Assembly (NCBI RefSeq): GCF_900111905.1
Contig: NZ_FOKM01000001.1
Coordinates: 682,001 to 746,000, forward strand
Direction of reading: 5' to 3'
DNA from: Rhizobium sp. NFR07
GTDB taxonomy: Bacteria > Pseudomonadota > Alphaproteobacteria > Rhizobiales > Rhizobiaceae
Length of the DNA stretch: 64,000 bases
Below, one piece after another: positions 48,533-57,279 of the stretch. Numbering within the stretch: the first letter of the stretch is position 1; the number at the start of each line of letters is the position of its first letter. Position numbers and translations under genes: made by a program. Below the pieces are notes generated by a model. That model was not told where the DNA came from and searched no databases. It was given only the letters and a program-made list of their open reading frames with translations.

Positions 48533-49021
48533 ATGAAAACGATTATCGCCGCCGCCCTTGCACTTGGCACGATGAGCACTGCTGTTTACGCCCAGCAGCC
48601 TGCTGCTCCCGCTGAACAGCCGGCAGCGCAGGCGCCTGCCGCAACGGCGGCTTCCGGCGCCGACGCGACGATGGTTGGTCCGGGCATCACCATGGGTATG
48701 GCAGCAACGACGCCGCTCAAGACGGTCGAGATCAAGGACACGGATCTCGTGACCTCGAACCTGGTTGGCCTGAATATCTACAACAAGGAAAACGAAGAAG
48801 TCGGCGAGATCTCCGACGTCGTCATCGGCGGCGGCAAGTCCGTTATCGGCGTCATCGCCAGCGTCGGCGGCTTCCTCGGCCTGGGCGCAAGTTACGTCGT
48901 GATTGATCCGGCCTCGGTGGCGCTCGCGGACGACAATGGCACCTGGAAGGCCTATGTCGACACCAACAAGGACGACCTGTCGAAGGCTCCGAAGTTCGAC
49001 TACGACAAACTGAAAAAGTAA
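48533..49021 (+). CDS. Secreted PRC-barrel domain protein
   Basis: A 162-residue exported protein. A Sec signal peptide (1-21, ending VYAQ) is followed by a Pro/Ala/Gln-rich linker and a PRC-barrel domain ('LVTSNLVGLNIYNKENEEVG', 'EISDVVIGGGKSVIGVIASV', 'GGFLGLGASYVVIDPASVAL'). Such proteins are common in rhizobial stress regulons; binding of a partner protein or metabolite is the general role of the fold, but nothing specific is known here. The ATG has GAGGAA nine bases before it; a perfect EcfG promoter precedes it and a strong terminator follows. Confidence 0.88.
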   Translation: MKTIIAAALALGTMSTAVYAQQPAAPAEQPAAQAPAATAASGADATMVGPGITMGMAATTPLKTVEIKDTDLVTSNLVGLNIYNKENEEVGEISDVVIGGGKSVIGVIASVGGFLGLGASYVVIDPASVALADDNGTWKAYVDTNKDDLSKAPKFDYDKLKK

Positions 49022-49077
49022 TCCATCGCTCGCCAGTGACCACGGATGTACTGGCACTGGCTGATGCGGTCACGAGA

Positions 49078-49110
49078 GGTCGGTGCGATGAGTTGCGCCG
49101 GCCTTTTTTT
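49078..49110 (+). terminator. Intrinsic terminator after the PRC-barrel gene
   Basis: A 9-bp stem with two G-U pairs (49078-49086 with 49095-49103), eight-base loop, followed by seven T residues. Confidence 0.85.
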
Positions 49111-49145
49111 GAACTGTTCCGATGGTTGGTACGCTAATTAAATCC

Positions 49146-49170
49146 GGAACCTCTTTCTTAACTGCGCATT
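49146..49170 (+). promoter_or_regulatory. Possible EcfG-like promoter of the BA14K gene
   Basis: GGAAC (49146-49150) and CATT (49167-49170) with 16 bases between, 25 bases before the ATG at 49195. One base differs from the CGTT consensus. Confidence 0.4.
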
Positions 49171-49194
49171 GTACGCCCTGCTCAGGAGACACAT

Positions 49195-49629
49195 ATGCGA
49201 ACAATTTCAAAGATCTTTTCCGCGATCTCTCTATCGGCGATCGTCACTCTGACATCATTCGTGCCAACGTCCGCGATGCCACTCCCCGTGGTGTCGGCGC
49301 CCCAGGCGGGCAACGTCGAACAGGTGCAATATCGCCACCATGATCGTCGTCGCCACTACCGTCATCATCGGGGGGATCGCCACTACGGCCGTCACTATCG
49401 CAGATACGACCGCCACCACCACAGGCACCGCCGGTCGAACGCCGGGGCGATCATAGGCGGCTTGGCTGCAGGTGCCATCATTGGCGGCGCGATAGCCAAC
49501 TCGGGCAATCGCTCCTACGGCAGCAGCCATGCCCAATGGTGCGCAAACCGCTACCGGACGTATCGTGCGTCGGACAACACCTATGTTCCTCGCGCAGGCG
49601 TGCGCGCGCAGTGCCGGTCGCCTTACTGA
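49195..49629 (+). CDS. BA14K family protein
   Basis: A 144-residue exported protein. The signal peptide (1-27, ending TSAM) is followed by a His/Arg-rich segment (about 47-80), a glycine/alanine hydrophobic stretch ('AGAIIGGLAAGAIIGGAIAN') that could insert in a membrane, and the BA14K C-terminus 'HAQWCANRYRTYRASDNTYV' with conserved WC.NRYR.Y and a second cysteine (AQCRSPY). The Brucella 14-kDa antigen has lectin-like activity. The ATG has CAGGAG upstream. Confidence 0.9.
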   Translation: MRTISKIFSAISLSAIVTLTSFVPTSAMPLPVVSAPQAGNVEQVQYRHHDRRRHYRHHRGDRHYGRHYRRYDRHHHRHRRSNAGAIIGGLAAGAIIGGAIANSGNRSYGSSHAQWCANRYRTYRASDNTYVPRAGVRAQCRSPY

Positions 49630-49890
49630 TCTTTGTCGATCACGAGCTTAGGCCACCAAAACATCGATGTTCATGCAGAGGGCATATGCACCAGCCTGTT
49701 GGTCCGTATCCGCCAGAAACAAGCCCGCAAAACAACAATTTGTTTCAAGGCGGCAAACTCGGAAACGTCCGGCTTGCGCATGACGTGACACAAGCGGCAC
49801 AGACTTCCCGAAACATTCGGGAACCGGCTTGCTCTCGTTGCGGTTTACTCTATCTAGCGTGAACAATTCAGCCACCCTTCAAGGAACTCC

Positions 49891-51396
49891 ATGCAGCAAG
49901 GTACTGGCGACAGCATCGATCCTTTCCAGTTTCTTGGCCATTTAGGGGAAGCTGCAACGATCATCCGCGGGTACGATTGGGCATCCACCCCGCTCGGCCC
50001 CGTGGAAAGCTGGGCACCCTGTCTGCGAACCAGCACGGCATTCCTGCTTCATTCCCCTGTCCCGATCGTCATGCTCTGGGGACCTGAGGGCGTGATGATC
50101 TATAACGATGCCTATTGCGATTTCGCGGGCCACCGACATCCCGCGCTCCTGGGTTCAAATGTTCGCGAGGGATGGAGCGAGATCGCCGACTTCAACGACA
50201 ACGTCATGAAGGTTGGCCTCTCGGGCGGCACACTCGCCTATCGTGATCAGGAACTCACGCTGCATCGCCAGGGATTTCCCGAGCAGGTCTGGATGGACCT
50301 CGACTATTCGCCGATCCTGAACGAAGACGGTGTCCCGGCAGGCGTTATCGCAATCGTTGTCGAGACAACCGATCGGGTGCTCGCGGAACGCCGAAACAGA
50401 CAAGAGACCCAACGCCTGCAGAACCTGTTTTCCCAGGCACCGACCTTCATGGCGATGACCGAAGGGCCGAATCACCGGTTCGCGCTCATCAATCCGGAGT
50501 ACCAGAAGCTGGTCGGCGACCACGAGCTGGTCGGCAAGACCTTGGCTGAAGCCTTACCCGAGATCGCCGATCAGGGCTATGTCGCCCTGATGGACGCGGT
50601 GTTCAGGACCGGCGAAACGGTGAAACGCGCCTCAGAACGGGTTCTATTCAACCGCACCAAAGATGCGCCCCTCGAAGAACGGTTTGTCGATTTCGTCTAC
50701 CAGCCGATCCGTGACGAAAAGGGGATGGTCACCAACATCTTCATCCAGGGATCGGACGTGACTGAACGCGTCAGAGCCGAAATGCACCAAAAGCTCCTGA
50801 TCAATGAGTTGAATCACAGGGTCAAGAATACGCTTTCATCGATCCAGTCCATCGTTTCGCAGACGCTGCGTTCAGCGCCGACGAAGGAAGAGGCGTCGAG
50901 TGCGATCACCAACCGCATCCTCGCCTTGTCGCGCGCCCATAACGTCCTGACGGAGGAAAACTGGAATGGCGCCAACCTGCGCACCATGATCGAAAGCGCC
51001 CTGGAAGCATTCCAGTATCCTGGCCGTGACGCCTTTATTCTTCGTGGACCAGAAATGCGGATCGGGCCGCACGCAGCGCTCTCGATTGCACTCGCTCTCC
51101 ATGAACTTGCAAACAATGCCGTCAAGTATGGAGCGCTGTCATCGCCGACGGGGTATGTCACAATCAACTGGCATGTCGAAGATAACGGGCAATTCCTGTT
51201 CAGTTGGACCGAGATCGGTGGTCCGGTCGTCTCTCCGAGCGACCGGCAAGGTTTCGGGTCGAGACTGATCCTCAAAATCCTGCCGCTGGAACTGCGGGGC
51301 CAAGCCAAAAGTGACTATCGAGCAGGCGGCCTTGTGTTCACGCTGACCACCTCGATCGAAGCTATAACCGACAGCGCCTTGACGGACGCGAATTGA
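49891..51396 (+). CDS. PAS-containing HWE-family sensor histidine kinase
   Basis: A 501-residue soluble kinase. A PAS-like region at about 25-165 ('DWASTPLGPVESWAPCLRTS', 'PIVMLWGPEGVMIYNDAYCD') is followed by a second PAS at about 175-295 ('LFSQAPTFMAMTEGPNHRFA') and an HWE kinase core whose H-box reads LLINELNHRVKNTLSSIQSI, with an 'LHELANNAVKYGALSSPTGY' N-box and the W-x-E motif in 'FSWTEIGGPVV'. HWE kinases of Rhizobiales often feed the general stress response or light responses; no LOV cysteine motif was seen here. A lone receiver gene starts immediately after its stop. Confidence 0.9.
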   Translation: MQQGTGDSIDPFQFLGHLGEAATIIRGYDWASTPLGPVESWAPCLRTSTAFLLHSPVPIVMLWGPEGVMIYNDAYCDFAGHRHPALLGSNVREGWSEIADFNDNVMKVGLSGGTLAYRDQELTLHRQGFPEQVWMDLDYSPILNEDGVPAGVIAIVVETTDRVLAERRNRQETQRLQNLFSQAPTFMAMTEGPNHRFALINPEYQKLVGDHELVGKTLAEALPEIADQGYVALMDAVFRTGETVKRASERVLFNRTKDAPLEERFVDFVYQPIRDEKGMVTNIFIQGSDVTERVRAEMHQKLLINELNHRVKNTLSSIQSIVSQTLRSAPTKEEASSAITNRILALSRAHNVLTEENWNGANLRTMIESALEAFQYPGRDAFILRGPEMRIGPHAALSIALALHELANNAVKYGALSSPTGYVTINWHVEDNGQFLFSWTEIGGPVVSPSDRQGFGSRLILKILPLELRGQAKSDYRAGGLVFTLTTSIEAITDSALTDAN

Positions 51397-51756
51397 ATGG
51401 CGCGCATCCTGGTGGTTGAGGACGAAATGCTGGTGGCAATGCTGATCGAGGATGCGATCGTCGACCTCGGTCATCAGATCGTCGGGCCGGCGATGCGGCT
51501 TGAGACGGCTCTCGACGCCGCCACCAACGAAACTTTTGACTTTGCCATTCTGGATGTCAATCTGGCTGGAAAGCAGTCGTTTCCCGTGGCGGACGCACTT
51601 GCCGCGCGCGGAACGCCGTTCATGTTTGCCAGCGGCTACGGCCGCGCCGGTCTCGCTGATCCCTATTGCGATGCCACTATACTTCAGAAGCCCTTCTCAC
51701 CCGAACAACTCGCAGCGATCCTGGGCACGGTTCTGGTCGCCCGGCAAACAGAATGA
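51397..51756 (+). CDS. Single-domain response regulator
   Basis: A 119-residue stand-alone receiver with acidic residues at 8-10 (VVEDEM), phospho-acceptor Asp53 in FAILDVNLAGKQ and Lys98 in LQKPF. It has no output domain. It begins directly after the HWE kinase stop and so is coupled to it. Such receivers usually act as phosphate sinks or relay proteins for HWE kinases. Confidence 0.9.
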   Translation: MARILVVEDEMLVAMLIEDAIVDLGHQIVGPAMRLETALDAATNETFDFAILDVNLAGKQSFPVADALAARGTPFMFASGYGRAGLADPYCDATILQKPFSPEQLAAILGTVLVARQTE

Positions 51757-51771
51757 CATTGGAGGCGTCGG

Positions 51772-53244
51772 TTGGACAAAACGCGTGATTTCAGACAGGT
51801 CCATCAGATCGTCTCCGGCCTCAAGGAAGGCGTGATCCTCGTTGATGTCGAAAAGAACATTCTGTGGGTCAATGAGGCGGCAATCGCCATGCATGGCGTC
51901 AAGCGCAGCCAGGATCTCGGCAAGACGATCATGGGCTACCGTGAGCGCTTCACCCTGAAATATCGCAACAATCACTCCGTTGCGGACGGCGAACACCCCG
52001 TCGATCGCGCTGTCGCGAACAAAGATGTGGTCGAAGCGACCCTCGAAGTTCGCGCCACAGACGATGCCGATCACAGCTGGATGCACGCGATACGTTGCTT
52101 TCCTGTCAGAAATCAGGAGGAAGGCACAGATTACATTGCCTGGATCATCCAGGACGAAACGCGCCGTTACGAGGCTGAAGATCGGTTCGAAGCCGCCTTC
52201 AACGCAAATCCGGCACCTGCAGTGATCTGCCGGCTTTCGGATCTCCGCTACGTGCGCGTCAATCCAGGGTTTCTGGAAATGACCGGCTACAGTCGAAATG
52301 ATCTGGTCGGTCGGACGACCTACGAGATCGACATCCTTGCCTTTGCCGAAAGGCGCGATGAGGCGCTCGAGCGGCTCAACAACGGGCGAACGATACCACA
52401 GATGGAAGCTCTGGTTCCGCTTCCGGACAAGACGGTCAAATCCGTCATCGTCGCAGGCGAACCGATCGAGGTTGCCGGAGAGCCCTGCATGCTTTTCACC
52501 TTCGCGGATCTCGAGCCGTTAAAAAAATCGCAGACCGTGCTGAAGCAGAGTGAGGAGCGCTTTTCAAAAGCGTTCAGCCTCTCGCCGCTGCCAACCGTCA
52601 TCGTTCGGGCGGACAACCTCGAGGTTTTGGAAGCCAACACGGCGTTTCTTCGTCTGATGGGGGCCGCAGAAGAGCATGTGGTCGGGCGCAATCCGGAACA
52701 GCTGGAACTCTGGCTCGACAATGATGTTCGTAAAGCCGTGGAGAAGGCGCTGAAAAAGGACCCCAAGCTTCGCAATATCGATTTCAGGCTGAAGTCAAAA
52801 GACGGCGCGCTCGTCGACTGCCTGTTGTCATCGGAAGAGATCAAGATTGATGACATCGATTGTATCATGATGGTCATCCAGGACATTACGGACCGCAAAC
52901 GCTCCGAGGAGGAGTTGATGACCGCAATCGAGGCAGTCATGACAGACACGTCGTGGTTCAGTCGCGGCGTTGTCGAAAAACTTGCAGCCCTTCGGCATAC
53001 ATCTAACCTGTCGGCAGTCATCGCGGACGCGCGGTTGTCCGATCTTACAGAACGTGAGCAGGATGTGCTGAGCCTGATCTGCCAGGGAATGAACGACACC
53101 CAGATGAGCGAGCGTCTCAAGCTGTCGCGCAATACGGTGCGCAATCACGTCTCATCGCTCTATCGAAAGATCGGCGTCAATCGTCGTGGTGCCGCGATCC
53201 TCTGGGCCAAGGAGCGAGGCATCGGCGGCAAGAGCAAAACCTGA
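51772..53244 (+). CDS. PAS-domain LuxR-type transcriptional regulator
   Basis: A 490-residue protein with three PAS domains in a row (about 10-125, 135-250 and 258-375; 'GLKEGVILVDVEKNILWVNE', 'AVICRLSDLRYVRVNPGFLE', 'PTVIVRADNLEVLEANTAFL') and a C-terminal LuxR/GerE helix-turn-helix ('LTEREQDVLSLICQGMNDTQ', 'MSERLKLSRNTVRNHVSSLY'). It starts with TTG at 51772, with GGAGG seven bases before it. It lacks a receiver domain, so it should sense its ligand through PAS. The region after it carries three copies of a TGGTAC-TTTTG-like element that it may bind. Confidence 0.88.
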   Translation: MDKTRDFRQVHQIVSGLKEGVILVDVEKNILWVNEAAIAMHGVKRSQDLGKTIMGYRERFTLKYRNNHSVADGEHPVDRAVANKDVVEATLEVRATDDADHSWMHAIRCFPVRNQEEGTDYIAWIIQDETRRYEAEDRFEAAFNANPAPAVICRLSDLRYVRVNPGFLEMTGYSRNDLVGRTTYEIDILAFAERRDEALERLNNGRTIPQMEALVPLPDKTVKSVIVAGEPIEVAGEPCMLFTFADLEPLKKSQTVLKQSEERFSKAFSLSPLPTVIVRADNLEVLEANTAFLRLMGAAEEHVVGRNPEQLELWLDNDVRKAVEKALKKDPKLRNIDFRLKSKDGALVDCLLSSEEIKIDDIDCIMMVIQDITDRKRSEEELMTAIEAVMTDTSWFSRGVVEKLAALRHTSNLSAVIADARLSDLTEREQDVLSLICQGMNDTQMSERLKLSRNTVRNHVSSLYRKIGVNRRGAAILWAKERGIGGKSKT

Positions 53245-53267
53245 TCCTGAAGCTCGCCGGCCCAGTA

Positions 53268-53342
53268 CAAAAGTACCAACGTAATTGGTATTTTCAAATC
53301 TTGCGGACATTTTTCTCGGCCGGTAGAGCAATGGTACTTTTG
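53268..53342. repeat. Three copies of a TGGTACTTTTG-like element upstream of kaiC-like gene
   Basis: CAAAAGTACCA (53268-53278) is the exact inverted complement of TGGTACTTTTG (53332-53342). A third, degenerate copy TTGGTATTTTCAA sits between them at 53285-53297. All lie in the 300-base gap between the PAS-LuxR gene and the KaiC-like gene, which has no gene of its own. They are candidate operators. Confidence 0.5.
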
Positions 53343-53545
53343 AACGACCGCTCGTGGAGGGCATATGTCTTGGCAGGGAATGGAGACACACCGCGAAAGT
53401 AGCCCAAACAGCTTTTGTCCATGAGGCTTCGATGCAAAAAACTCATCGGTCCAAGAGATACGTGCTGCTTTCTCTCGCAAACCGACCTGACCGGCGATAG
53501 CTTCCGACGACATTTAAGGAGATCTCTGCGGCGCAGATCGCGGGT

Positions 53546-55030
53546 TTGAACGATATGGCTGGTACGATTTCAACCGGAAACGAAGGTCTGGACACTATCC
53601 TGCATGGGGGCCTGCCGGAGCATCGCCTCTACCTGATCGAGGGCACGCCCGGATCGGGCAAGACCACGCTTTCGCTACAGTTTCTTCGCGAAGGCATCCG
53701 TCAGGGCGGCAAGGCGCTCTACATCACACTCTCCGAGACCAGGGAGGAGCTTGCTGTTGTCGCTGCGTCGCACGGGTGGGACGTCGACGACTTTGAGGTC
53801 TTTGAACTTTCGGCTGCGGAGGAAGCACTTGGCGGCGCCCGGGAGCAGTCGATTCTCCATCCATGGGAAATCGAACTCGGCGAGACGATCAGGTTGATAG
53901 AGGCAGAAGTCGAACGCCTGCAGCCATCCCGCGTCGTGTTCGACAGCCTGTCGGAGATGCGTCTTCTTGCCCAGGATCCCCTGCGCTACAGACGTCAGGT
54001 TCTGGCGCTTAAACAATTCTTTGCCGGTCGCAAATCGACCGTCCTGCTCGTTGATGACCTGACCGGCGGCGCGGAAGGCCGTGACGCTCACCTGCATAGT
54101 CTCTGCCACGGTGTCATCACTTTGGAGCGACTGACCCTGGATTTCGGCGCGGCGCGCCGGCGGATGCAGGTGCAGAAGCTTCGCGGCGTCGATTTCGTGG
54201 CGGGCTACCACGACTTCGTTATTCGCAAGGGTGGTCTCAGCATCTTTCCACGTTTGATCGCGTCGCAGCATCATGCCGATTTTGTCGACGATCCGGTCAG
54301 CAGTGATGTTCCGGAGTTGGACGCGCTCCTAGGAGGGGGACCGTTGCGCGGAACATCGACACTGATCACCGGTCCAGCCGGCACAGGCAAGACAACCATT
54401 GCGCTCCAATATATTTATGCCGCGTGCGAGCGCGGCGAAAACGCCGTGATCTACGAATTCGATGAACGCGTCGGCACCCTGCTCACCCGTGCCAAGGCCT
54501 TCGATCTCGACATCGAAAAACATATTAACTCTGGTCGTCTGCTCATCGAACAGGTCGATCCTGCAGAGATCTCTCCAGGCGAATTTGCAGCCCGCGTGCG
54601 CTCTCAGGTCAGCAATGGCGCAAAGATGGTCGTGATCGACAGCCTTTACGGTTACGTCGCGGCGATGCCGCAAGAGCAGCAACTGATCCTGCAGATGCAT
54701 GAGCTGCTTTCGTTTCTCAGCCAGCAGGGTGCCGTCACGCTGTTGATCAGCCCCCAGGAAGGGCTGCTTGGAACGATGTCGACAAGCCTGAATATTTCCT
54801 ATGTGGCCGATGCTGTCCTCCTCCTTCGTTTCTTCGAGGCCGAAGGCCGAATGAGGAAAGCAATCTCCGTCATCAAGAATCGTGCAGGCCGCCACGAGGA
54901 CGCAATCCGGGAGTTTCGGATCGACCGACAAGGGGTTCGCGTCGGCGAACCGCTGACGGCGTTCAGAGGCGTGATGACCGGAACTCCGGAATATGTCGGT
55001 GAGTCCGGCCCACTCATGGAAAATCGCTGA
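53546..55030 (+). CDS. KaiC-like double-domain RecA-family ATPase
   Basis: A 494-residue protein with two KaiC domains. The first (about 8-235) has Walker A GTPGSGKTT, 'ALYITLSETREELAVVAASH' and 'PSRVVFDSLSEMRLLAQDPL'; the second (about 250-480) has GPAGTGKTT, 'NAVIYEFDERVGTLLTRAKA' and 'KMVVIDSLYGYVAAMPQEQQ'. No kaiA or kaiB gene is present nearby. The protein may start at TTG 53546 or at ATG 53555; neither has a strong ribosome site. A hybrid kinase gene follows at once, so the pair probably acts as an ATPase/kinase signalling unit. Circadian function should not be assumed. Confidence 0.88.
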   Translation: MNDMAGTISTGNEGLDTILHGGLPEHRLYLIEGTPGSGKTTLSLQFLREGIRQGGKALYITLSETREELAVVAASHGWDVDDFEVFELSAAEEALGGAREQSILHPWEIELGETIRLIEAEVERLQPSRVVFDSLSEMRLLAQDPLRYRRQVLALKQFFAGRKSTVLLVDDLTGGAEGRDAHLHSLCHGVITLERLTLDFGAARRRMQVQKLRGVDFVAGYHDFVIRKGGLSIFPRLIASQHHADFVDDPVSSDVPELDALLGGGPLRGTSTLITGPAGTGKTTIALQYIYAACERGENAVIYEFDERVGTLLTRAKAFDLDIEKHINSGRLLIEQVDPAEISPGEFAARVRSQVSNGAKMVVIDSLYGYVAAMPQEQQLILQMHELLSFLSQQGAVTLLISPQEGLLGTMSTSLNISYVADAVLLLRFFEAEGRMRKAISVIKNRAGRHEDAIREFRIDRQGVRVGEPLTAFRGVMTGTPEYVGESGPLMENR

Positions 55031-55031
55031 C

Positions 55032-57116
55032 GTGAGCCATCGCACGGCCAAAGAAGGCTACCGGGTCCTGATCCTTGCACCATACGGCCGGGATGCAGCG
55101 ACAATGGCCGCCATTTTCACGGATAATGGCTACGACGCAGACATCTGCGCCGACCTCGCCGCCGTTGCAAACCGCATTGATGATCACACCGGCGTTGTCC
55201 TGGCGACGGAGGAAGCGTTGGGTTCAGATCCGGCCGCGCTTCGCGCGGCACTGGACCGGCAAGCCAGTTGGTCGGACATTCCCTTCATTATGTTGGCTGC
55301 GCAAAGAACAACGCGCCCCGGTCCCGTGGCTGAAGCAGCGCGTATGCGGCTTCTAAGTTTCGTGCCGAACGCGATCGTTCTGGAAAGGCCGGTCGGACTT
55401 CCCTCTCTTCTCAGTGCGACGGCATCGGCAATGCGGTCGCGTCAGCGGCAATTCGAGATGCGAGACCGCCTGCGCGAACTCGAGACCAACAGGGAGGCAC
55501 TGACGGCAAGCGAGGCCGAGCTACGGTTGATCACCGATGCCATCCCGACATTGATCGGTTTCGTAGACAGAAACCTGCACTACCGTTTTGCGAACAAGGC
55601 CTGCGAAGCGTGGACCGGTTCTGCTGCCTCCGACATCATCGGCCGATCGATGCCAGAGGTTCACGGGAGAGATGCATTTTTGCGCCATCAGGACGCCGTT
55701 GCGCGTGCGCTCGCAGGGGAACTGGTTCGCAAGGAGATGTCATGGCCTGGGCTTGATGGTGCAAGACGTGAGGCGGAGGTCCGGTACCTTCCGCGCCGGG
55801 ATGATCAGGGTTCCGTTGACGGCTTCCACATCTTTGCCGTCGACATCACCGAAAGAAAGCTGGTCGAGGAAGAGCTTGAGCGGCGGGTCGCTGAAAGAAC
55901 CAATGAGCTGACAGTAGAGATGGCGAACCGTGAAAACGCCGAAAATGCGTTGCGGCAAAGCCAGAAGATGGAGGCGGTCGGTCAACTGACCGGCGGCATC
56001 GCGCATGACTTCAACAATATGCTGACCGGCGTGCTCGGCGCTCTGACCATCATCCAGCGCCGCATTGCGGCAGGAAGGGTCGAGGAAGTCGACCGCTTTA
56101 TCGAGGCTGCGTCCGCGTCGGCACAGCGTGCCGCCGCCTTGACCGCACGTTTGCTGTCATTCTCACGGCGACAAACACTCGATGCCAAACCTCACGACAC
56201 CAGCGTTCTCCTCAATTCACTGGAGGATCTCCTCAAGCGAAGCATTCGCGAGAATATTCGCCTGAAGGTCGTCGGCAATGAGGGGCTGCCAACAGCGATG
56301 GTGGACGCCAATCAGCTGGAAAACGCCATTCTAAACCTGGTCATCAATGCGCGGGACGCCATGCCCGACGGAGGCGACCTGACTGTCGAGAACAAGATGG
56401 TCTACGTCGATGAAAAGGCCTCTCAAGCTTACCAGGGCTTGTCGCCAGGCAGGTATGTGGTGATCTCCGTAACAGACACGGGCGTCGGCATGGCGCCTGA
56501 ACTCCTGGAAAAAGTATTCGAACCGTTCTTCACCACCAAGCCGACGGGTCAGGGAACGGGGCTTGGCCTATCGATGATCTACGGTTTCGCAAAGCAGTCA
56601 AACGGGCAGGTCCGCGTCCACAGCCAGCCCGGCGTCGGAACGACGGTGTCGATCTTCCTGCCCGCGAGTGGAAAGCTGCAGGAGGCGCCGACGCCGATGC
56701 GTGCCGATCTGCGCGAGGGTCAAGGGGAGGTCGTGCTTCTTGTCGAGGACGATCCTGCCGTCAGGCTTCTGATCGGCGAGATCCTCCAGGACCTGTCCTA
56801 TCGATGGCTGGAGGCGGAGGACGCGAATGCTGCTATAGACATCCTGCGCTCCGGCGAACGGATAGATCTGATGGTGTCTGACGTCGGTCTGCCCGGCATG
56901 AACGGGCGCCAGCTTGCGGAAATAGCCCACCAGCATCGCCCCCAGCTTCCGGTCCTGTTCGTCACCGGTTATGCCGAAAATGCGGCGATCCGCTCCGGTT
57001 TTCTTGGGACCAACATGGATATGATAACCAAGCCGTTCGTCATGGAAGACCTCGCAAACAAGATTGCGGAGATGATGGGTAGGCTCGGCCGGACAGAGCC
57101 ATCCGAGAGCGTGTAA
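55032..57116 (+). CDS. Hybrid histidine kinase/response regulator with N-terminal receiver-like domain
   Basis: A 694-residue protein. Residues about 8-135 look like a receiver fold without the normal acidic cluster ('YRVLILAPYGRDAATMAAIF', 'DIPFIMLAAQR'), then a coiled-coil helix, a PAS domain (about 165-285), a HisKA H-box 'VGQLTGGIAHDFNNMLTGVL', an ATPase domain ('ILNLVINARDAMPDGGDLTV', 'GVGMAPELLEKVFEPFFTT', 'GLGLSMIYGFAKQSNGQV') and a C-terminal receiver ('EVVLLVEDDPAVRLLIGEIL', phospho-acceptor in MVSDVGLPGMNG). The GTG at 55032, one base after the KaiC-like stop, is preferred; an ATG at 54993 within the upstream gene is the alternative. Confidence 0.88.
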   Translation: MSHRTAKEGYRVLILAPYGRDAATMAAIFTDNGYDADICADLAAVANRIDDHTGVVLATEEALGSDPAALRAALDRQASWSDIPFIMLAAQRTTRPGPVAEAARMRLLSFVPNAIVLERPVGLPSLLSATASAMRSRQRQFEMRDRLRELETNREALTASEAELRLITDAIPTLIGFVDRNLHYRFANKACEAWTGSAASDIIGRSMPEVHGRDAFLRHQDAVARALAGELVRKEMSWPGLDGARREAEVRYLPRRDDQGSVDGFHIFAVDITERKLVEEELERRVAERTNELTVEMANRENAENALRQSQKMEAVGQLTGGIAHDFNNMLTGVLGALTIIQRRIAAGRVEEVDRFIEAASASAQRAAALTARLLSFSRRQTLDAKPHDTSVLLNSLEDLLKRSIRENIRLKVVGNEGLPTAMVDANQLENAILNLVINARDAMPDGGDLTVENKMVYVDEKASQAYQGLSPGRYVVISVTDTGVGMAPELLEKVFEPFFTTKPTGQGTGLGLSMIYGFAKQSNGQVRVHSQPGVGTTVSIFLPASGKLQEAPTPMRADLREGQGEVVLLVEDDPAVRLLIGEILQDLSYRWLEAEDANAAIDILRSGERIDLMVSDVGLPGMNGRQLAEIAHQHRPQLPVLFVTGYAENAAIRSGFLGTNMDMITKPFVMEDLANKIAEMMGRLGRTEPSESV

Positions 57117-57279
57117 GGGATTTCCTTCGACCGGATATTTCCAGCAGGCTTTCTTCTTAACCCGCTATGATGTCTTCCACGGCCGCTAACTGACCGCTTC
57201 AACCATATTGTTCTTGATGAGGTCTGAAGCTTCGGCAGCATTATTGCTCCAAGGTTCTTCGCCGCACCAGATGCCGAAA

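Noticed and set aside
49255-49536. Minus-strand 93-codon open reading opposite the BA14K gene
   Set aside because: Antisense to a gene with a clear BA14K C-terminus, signal peptide and ribosome site.
53546-55030. Circadian clock assignment for the KaiC-like protein
   Set aside because: No kaiA or kaiB is present and many alphaproteobacterial KaiC-like proteins have no clock role; only the domain identity is supported.
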